Assembly: GCF_018449475.1 (NCBI RefSeq)
Contig: NZ_JAHCQH010000020.1
Location: forward strand, 62,001 to 126,000
Origin: Ancylobacter radicis
GTDB lineage: Bacteria; Pseudomonadota; Alphaproteobacteria; Rhizobiales; Xanthobacteraceae
Direction of reading: 5' to 3'
DNA length: 64,000 bases
The notes under the pieces were generated by a model. The model saw only the letters and a program-made list of their open reading frames with translations. It did not search any database and was not told where the DNA came from. This document shows, piece by piece, positions 59,630 through 64,000 of the stretch. The stretch's first letter is position 1. Each line of letters begins with the position of its first letter. The translations under genes and the position numbers were made by a program.

Positions 59630-60426
59630 TGCCGGGGCCGGCGGCACGCCTCATCGTCCTCACTGGCGTCACTGGTCTCCTCATCGTACTGACGAGCCAC
59701 GCCTCGACGGACGACATTTCCCCCGGCGAGCGGCGCTCGGGCCGGGATTTCATGGCGCCGGAGACGCAGGCCATACAGGCGGACGACACCGCCAATCCCG
59801 GCATGCTCTGGGTCCTGCAAGGCGCCGGATTGTGGACGCAGAAGGCCGGCCCGGCGGACCAATCCTGCGCCAGCTGCCACGGCGCAGCGCAGGCCAGCAT
59901 GCGCGGCGTCGCGGCGCGCTATCCCGCCCTTGATGCGGCAACCGGCAAACCCATCGACCTCACCGGCCGCATCGCCCAATGCCGCAGCGAACGCCAAGGC
60001 GGGACAGCCTTGCCGCGCGACGGCGACGAGCTTCTGGCCCTCACCACCTTTGTCGCCCACCAGTCGCGCGGCATGCCGATTGCGCCTCCCGACGACGCCC
60101 GCCTCACGCCGTTCCGCGACGCCGGGCGCCAGATCTTCACGACCCGCATGGGCCAGCTCGACCTCGCCTGCGCCTCCTGCCACGACGACAATTGGAACCA
60201 GCGTCTGGCCGGCAGCGCGGTCACGCAGGCGCATCCGACCGGTTACCCGCTGTATCGGCTGGAATGGCAGGGCATCGGCTCGCTGCAGCGCCGGCTGCGC
60301 AACTGCATGATCGGCGTGCGCGCCGAGCCCTTCGCCACCGGCTCCGACGACTTCATCGCGCTCGAGCTCTACCTGATGCAGCGCGCCGCGGGCATGGAGA
60401 TGGAGACTCCCGGCATCCGCCCTTGA
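59629..60426 (+). CDS. soxA: SoxA-type diheme cytochrome
   Basis: A 265-residue exported c-type cytochrome with two heme sites: QSCASCHGAAQASMRGVAA (Cys 80) and LACASCHDDNWNQRLAGSA (Cys 181). The third cysteine, at 226 in RLRNCMIGVRAEPF, matches the cysteine that in SoxA becomes a persulfide ligand of the active-site heme. SoxAX joins thiosulfate to the SoxY cysteine. The presence of these residues suggests that substrate loading on a carrier cysteine still occurs. It is the last gene of the operon, whose end forms a hairpin with the convergent kinase gene. soxB, which hydrolyses sulfate from the carrier, is not in the window. Confidence 0.9.
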   Translation: MPGPAARLIVLTGVTGLLIVLTSHASTDDISPGERRSGRDFMAPETQAIQADDTANPGMLWVLQGAGLWTQKAGPADQSCASCHGAAQASMRGVAARYPALDAATGKPIDLTGRIAQCRSERQGGTALPRDGDELLALTTFVAHQSRGMPIAPPDDARLTPFRDAGRQIFTTRMGQLDLACASCHDDNWNQRLAGSAVTQAHPTGYPLYRLEWQGIGSLQRRLRNCMIGVRAEPFATGSDDFIALELYLMQRAAGMEMETPGIRP

Positions 60427-60450
60427 GCGACTTTGCTGTCCTCAAACAGC

Positions 60451-60479
60451 CGCCGGCCGAATGGCTTATTCCGCCGGCG
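60451..60479. terminator. Hairpin shared by convergent soxA and histidine kinase genes
   Basis: CGCCGGCCGAAT and ATTCCGCCGGCG pair at 11 of 12 positions around GGCTT, and the kinase stop codon lies at the loop. It follows soxA by 25 bases. Like the hairpin at 407-437, it uses coding DNA and has no T tract; a bidirectional stop is inferred. Confidence 0.5.
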
Positions 60480-62010
60480 TGCGCTGGACGGCAATGATGG
60501 ACCGGCCGGCCCGACGAAATGAACGTGCCGTTCCCTTCGCTTCCGGCGTCGGCGTGGCCGCATGGGGCAGGCTGATCGTGGCGCGCAAGCCATGCCCGGT
60601 GTTGGCAAGGAGGATATCGCCGCCATGGTGGCGCACCATGTTGCGCGAGATCGACAGGCCAAGACCTATTCCGCCGGTCTCGCGATTGCGCGAATGTTCC
60701 ATGCGGAAGAACGGCTCGAAAACCTTCTCGACGGCATCGGCGGGAATGCCGGGCCCGTCATCCTCGATCACGATCTCGATCGCTTGCGGTGTCGTCCGCA
60801 GCGAGACGCGCGCGCGTTCGCCATAGCGCACTGCGTTCTCCACGAGATTGCGTATCGCCCGCTTCAGCGCGTCGGGCCGGCAGCGGTAGCTGATCTGCTG
60901 CCCTTCGGCACAATATATCTCGTTGCCCAGTTCGACGAGGTCGTCGCACAGGCTGCCCACCAGTGCTGTGAGGTCCACATTCCGCGTGACTTCCTCGTTC
61001 GCCTGTTCGCGCGAGAAGGCCAGCGTCGCCTCGGTCATCGCGCGCAGTTCGTCGAGCGTGTCGAGCATCTTCTCGCGCGTCTCGTCGTCGGAGACGAATT
61101 CCGCCCGCAGCCGCAGCGAGGTGATCGGCGTGCGCAGGTCATGTCCGATCGCCGCCAGCATGCGGGTGCGGTCCTCGACGAAACGCTGGAGCCGCGACTG
61201 CATGAGATTGAACGCCACCGCCGTGTGGCGGATATCGTCCGGGCCCTTTTCCGAGAGCGGTGCCACGCTTTCTCCCCGTCCGAGTGCTTCCGCCGCCGCC
61301 GCGAGGCGTCGCATCGGCTTCGTCATCGTGCGGGCGATGAAGGCCGCGCACAGCGACAGGATGACCGCCGTCACGGCCAGGGAGATCAGCGAGCGCGTGG
61401 TCAGCATGCTGTTCACCATCTTTTTGGAGAACGCGCTGTTGAGCCAGGAGCCGTCTTTCAACTGCACGGCCAGACCCATCCCGCCGGCATCGTTCCAGTA
61501 GAGGAACTTGGCCGCCCGCGAGAGCGGCCAGGCATGGGCCGGCAGGTCGATCCAGGAGGAGGCCGCGGCGGCGCCGTTCGTCGCGGCCGGCGACATGACC
61601 GTGACGCTCACGGTCTGTGGCGCAGGCATCGAAGCGTCCGCTGCCGTCTCCCGCGATACCTGCTCGGTGCCGGCCAGATTGGCCAGTGTCGGCAGCGGCT
61701 CGGCGAGGCGCCGCTTGGCCTCCCCCCGCCAACTCTCGACATCGCCGGGGAAGCTCGGCGAGACCCAGAAGCGGGTGTAGCTGGTTCCGCTGGCCTGCAG
61801 GATGTCGTGCTGCACGGCGGGCGGAGTGGTCTCCAGCACCTGCGCCACCGAGGCGGTGCGGCTCAGGAATTCGGTCTTGGCCGCCCGCACCAGCGCGCCG
61901 CCGATCTCGTCGGTGAACAGCAGGAAGCTGATGCCCTGCGACAGAGCGAGCGCCAGCAGCATCACGGCGACAAAGCGGGCGGTCAGGCTGCGGTTCCACA
62001 CGCCGATCAT
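60466..62010 (-). CDS. Sensor histidine kinase
   Basis: A 514-residue membrane kinase. Helix 1 is at about 10-33 (FVAVMLLALALSQGISFLLF) and helix 2 at about 206-228 (SLISLAVTAVILSLCAAFIA), leaving a periplasmic sensor of about 170 residues. A HAMP linker follows (RTMTKPMRRLAAAAEALGRG), then the phospho-acceptor His in LAAIGHDLRTPITSLRLR, and ATP motifs NLVENAVRYGE, IEDDGPGIPADA and GGIGLGLSISRNMV. The gene overlaps the response regulator by 4 bases and transcribes toward the Sox operon. The sensor part has no recognisable fold; it may detect the substrate or a redox signal of the adjoining hydroxylase-Sox genes. Confidence 0.9.
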   Translation of the reverse strand: MIGVWNRSLTARFVAVMLLALALSQGISFLLFTDEIGGALVRAAKTEFLSRTASVAQVLETTPPAVQHDILQASGTSYTRFWVSPSFPGDVESWRGEAKRRLAEPLPTLANLAGTEQVSRETAADASMPAPQTVSVTVMSPAATNGAAAASSWIDLPAHAWPLSRAAKFLYWNDAGGMGLAVQLKDGSWLNSAFSKKMVNSMLTTRSLISLAVTAVILSLCAAFIARTMTKPMRRLAAAAEALGRGESVAPLSEKGPDDIRHTAVAFNLMQSRLQRFVEDRTRMLAAIGHDLRTPITSLRLRAEFVSDDETREKMLDTLDELRAMTEATLAFSREQANEEVTRNVDLTALVGSLCDDLVELGNEIYCAEGQQISYRCRPDALKRAIRNLVENAVRYGERARVSLRTTPQAIEIVIEDDGPGIPADAVEKVFEPFFRMEHSRNRETGGIGLGLSISRNMVRHHGGDILLANTGHGLRATISLPHAATPTPEAKGTARSFRRAGRSIIAVQRTPAE

Positions 62011-62726
62011 TGGCCTTCAACCTCGACCGAGAAGCTGTAACCGCCGCCCCAATGCGTCTTGATGAGCACCGGGGATTTCGGATCGATCTCGATCTTCTTG
62101 CGCAGTCGGCTGACCTGATTGTCGATCGCCCGATCGAAGGGCTCGGCGCTGCGCCCGACCGTCAGATCGAGCAACTGGTCGCGGCTCAGCACCATTCCGG
62201 CATGCTCCAGGAACACGCTCAGCAGCCGGAACTCCGCCGTGCTCAGGGGCACGGTGAGCCCGTCGGGGTCGATCAGTTCGCGCCGTCCGACATTCAGTGC
62301 CCAGCGTTCGAAGCGGACCTCCTTGGCCTTGAGCTGCCCGCGCTGCGGCGGCAGGCTCTGAACCCGCCGAAGCACCGCCTTGATGCGCGCCAGCAATTCG
62401 CGCGGGTTGAACGGCTTGGAGAGATAGTCGTCGGCGCCAAGTTCCAGCCCGACGATCCGGTCGGTCTCCTCCGCCATTGCCGTGAGCATGATGACCGGAA
62501 GATTGGTGGACTCGCGCAAATAGCGGCAAAGGGAGAGCCCATCCTCGCCGGGCATCATCACATCGAGCACAACCAGATCGAACGCGTTGCGCTCCATCAG
62601 GCGGCGGAACGAGGCCGCACTCTCCGCCAGCGACGTGCGATAGCCGTGTCGGTGCAGATATTTGCCGACCAGATCGCGGATGTCGCGATGGTCATCCACG
62701 ATGGCGATGTGCGGTACGGCGTCCAT
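62007..62726 (-). CDS. OmpR-family response regulator
   Basis: A 239-residue response regulator: receiver with IAIVDDHRDIRDLVGKYL, phospho-acceptor in FDLVVLDVMMPGEDGLSLC, conserved Lys in LSKPFNPRELLARIKAVLRR, and a winged helix with LSTAEFRLLSVFLEHAGMVL, DRAIDNQVSRLRKKIEIDPK and IKTHWGGGYSFSVEV. It pairs with the downstream kinase gene by overlap. The three-part element C begins 86 bases upstream of its ATG and faces the divergent small secreted-protein gene; equal elements stand before both hydroxylase operons. It is the obvious candidate to bind them. Confidence 0.92.
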   Translation of the reverse strand: MDAVPHIAIVDDHRDIRDLVGKYLHRHGYRTSLAESAASFRRLMERNAFDLVVLDVMMPGEDGLSLCRYLRESTNLPVIMLTAMAEETDRIVGLELGADDYLSKPFNPRELLARIKAVLRRVQSLPPQRGQLKAKEVRFERWALNVGRRELIDPDGLTVPLSTAEFRLLSVFLEHAGMVLSRDQLLDLTVGRSAEPFDRAIDNQVSRLRKKIEIDPKSPVLIKTHWGGGYSFSVEVEGQ

Positions 62727-62811
62727 ATGAAAGCTCCACGCCTTTTACATACCGCCATCGCCCTTTCGCTGCTGGAAAAAATTGTAACAAATCGTATAGC
62801 CTCCAGTGTCC

Positions 62812-62876
62812 GGGACAAGGCGAGACAATTAGGTCCTGTATCTGAAGAAAATCTGCGACATGTGCCCCTTATGTTG
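62812..62876 (+). promoter_or_regulatory. Three-part regulatory element, copy C (upstream of small exported-protein gene)
   Basis: GGGACA at 62812, AGACAA at 62823, GCGACA at 62855 and TATGTT at 62870: the same parts at the same intervals (11, 43, 15) as copies A and B, somewhat degenerate in the first and last parts. It lies in the 281-base gap between the divergent response regulator gene and the gene at 63008, and faces the latter as A and B face their operons. Confidence 0.6.
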
Positions 62877-63007
62877 AGTTCATCCAGCGACGGTAATGCG
62901 TGCCACGCAGGAGAACGTGACTAAATTCAGTAATTCTTATCTTTGATGAGTTTCTTCCTGTGCGGATAAACGTCCGATCAGGAGAAAAATGAACGGGACA
63001 TGTCGCT

Positions 63008-63283
63008 ATGAACGCTTTCAACTGGAAGATGACCGTCACCGCTACCATCCTTTCCCTGGTTGCCGCCGGCGTAGCCAATACGGCGCTGGCGGAGGGCGCG
63101 CGGTCTGCGGAAAAGACGGGCTATGAGGCTGCCGCCCGTGGAGCGAGCGAGCCGAAAGCCGCGGGCCAACCGGGCGCGCCACTGGTCGAGGGGCGCAACG
63201 CCTCGGTCAATGTGCCGCCGGCGCCTCCTCTCGAGACCTATATCCGGCGCTCCATCGAGATGGACAAACGCTCCAACCGCTGA
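63008..63283 (+). CDS. Small exported protein of unknown function
   Basis: A 91-residue protein with a signal peptide (WKMTVTATILSLVAAGVANT, cleavage about TALAEG). The mature part of roughly 60 residues is hydrophilic, with KTGYEAAARGASEPKAAGQP, a proline-rich NVPPAPPLETYI and a basic end RRSIEMDKRSNR. I recognise no family and see no cysteine. Its leader holds element C, so it probably belongs to the same regulon as the two molybdenum hydroxylase operons. It may be a periplasmic accessory or signal protein. About 260 bases with nothing recognised follow it. Confidence 0.55.
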   Translation: MNAFNWKMTVTATILSLVAAGVANTALAEGARSAEKTGYEAAARGASEPKAAGQPGAPLVEGRNASVNVPPAPPLETYIRRSIEMDKRSNR

Positions 63284-63542
63284 GTGGGTCAGGCCTTGAG
63301 AAACGAGCGGGCGCGGGTCGAAAGGCCCGCGCCTTCGCGTTACTCGCCGGCGGCTCGGAGCCTATCGGCAAAGACATGCCGCCGCCTGAGGCCGAGGGGC
63401 GTTACGGCGCGATGCTGGGGGAGCCGGCCATGGCCACGTGACGAAGGTCATCGCCGAGGCCAGTGTCCCGGTGCTCTTGAACGGACCGGGGCCGCCTTAT
63501 CGTGGGAGCCGCCCGGCAAGGGCCGGTGCGCGTTTTCCCATC

Positions 63543-63893
63543 TCAGAACCGATAGTTGAGGCCGATGCGGAAAAGCTGGAGATTGGCCTCGTTGGCGGCA
63601 TCCCGGCCGATCACATCATCGCCCGGCCCATCGAAGCTCTGATAGACATAGCCGGTCGAGGCGCCGCTGCAGACGTCCGTGAGGGCTATGTTCGTCGCGC
63701 ATCGAGCGAGATAAGCCTGCTTGTTCTCGGCACCCATGAAGGCATCGCCGCGCAGCAGGCCGACAAACACATCCTGCACAAGGTCTTCCGCCGTGACCGC
63801 GCTGCCAACGAGACGGCGCATGGCCCGCATCAAGCGTTCATGCTCAGTACGAAACAGATGGCCAAGATCGGAGGCAGCAGCCAGCACAGGCAA
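63543..63893 (-). pseudogene. Fusion remnant: ECF sigma-factor start joined to an outer-membrane-protein end
   Basis: The open frame begins as a FecI-like ECF sigma factor: LGHLFRTEHERLMRAMRRLV, AEDLVQDVFVGLLRG and ENKQAYLARCATNIAL match region 2. At about residue 74 (near 63673) the likeness stops, and from GYVYQSFDGPGDDVIG to LQLFRIGLNYRF the sequence matches the last strands of a porin-like beta-barrel (Omp25/31 type), including the final aromatic. Sigma region 4 is missing. The frame is open across the join, but the product should have no normal function, so a deletion that fused two genes is the best reading. The 5' flank to 64000 is A+T-rich and shows nothing else. Confidence 0.65.
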
Positions 63894-64000
63894 GGATCCA
63901 AATCCCGAAATGGCGCCAAGCGCACCGTTCCGGCCACTCTCTACGGAAAACGAGTTTATATAGCAATATCATTAGTTTAAATGTATTATAGAGTAAAAGT

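Noticed and set aside
63284-64000. Mobile-element remnants near the window end
   Set aside because: No transposase or terminal repeat is visible; the fused sigma/porin frame is better explained by a deletion.

Overview
The window is GC-rich chromosomal DNA from an alphaproteobacterium, most likely of the order Hyphomicrobiales (Rhizobiales) and possibly Xanthobacteraceae. The basis is CtrA and its phosphotransferase ChpT, a ctrA upstream region crowded with GANTC (CcrM) sites, DUF1134 and DUF305 proteins, REP-type repeats, and the mix of sulfur- and alkane-oxidation genes. The family placement is inference; no rRNA or tRNA gene was seen.

Positions 1-30 kb are mostly housekeeping: the end of a TRAP permease, a Bcr/CflA-like exporter, a MHYT-PAS hybrid kinase, and a TPP-riboswitch-controlled thiOSGE operon. 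These are followed by an Fe-S photolyase-like protein, a homoserine-dehydrogenase-like SAF protein, cysQ, chpT with a CheW/receiver protein, ctrA divergent from a fliJ-like gene, an orphan cysA, a periplasmic beta-propeller/MxaD-like pair, recQ and cbiB.

Positions 30-48 kb are accessory, with many local regulators whose operators can often be read. A TetR gene faces a TonB receptor/binding protein/siderophore-reductase operon. HxlR faces an NTF2-like/SDR pair. An HTH-GAF regulator faces a GMC alcohol dehydrogenase. A CYP153-like P450 lies nearby, suggesting n-alkane or alcohol oxidation. An AraC regulator has three matching operator-like sites, placed upstream of an SDR gene, a DUF2147 gene and the araC/MFS divergent pair.

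Positions 48.5-63.3 kb are the most interesting part. Two operons each encode an exported isoquinoline-1-oxidoreductase-type molybdenum hydroxylase (small 2Fe-2S plus large Tat-exported subunit). The second continues into cytochrome c, flavocytochrome-c-type flavoprotein, SoxX, a SoxY variant ending in AACIE instead of GGCGG, SoxZ and SoxA. No soxB or soxCD is present. A two-component system sits immediately downstream. An identically spaced multipart element (GCGACA, then GACAA 11-12 bases on, then GCGACA 42-43 bases on, then TANNGTT-like 15 bases further) precedes both operons and a third gene just beyond the two-component system. I read this as one regulon for oxidation of an unidentified, possibly sulfur-containing, periplasmic substrate.

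The window ends with an apparent fusion of an ECF sigma-factor 5' end to an outer-membrane-protein 3' end, marking an old deletion.
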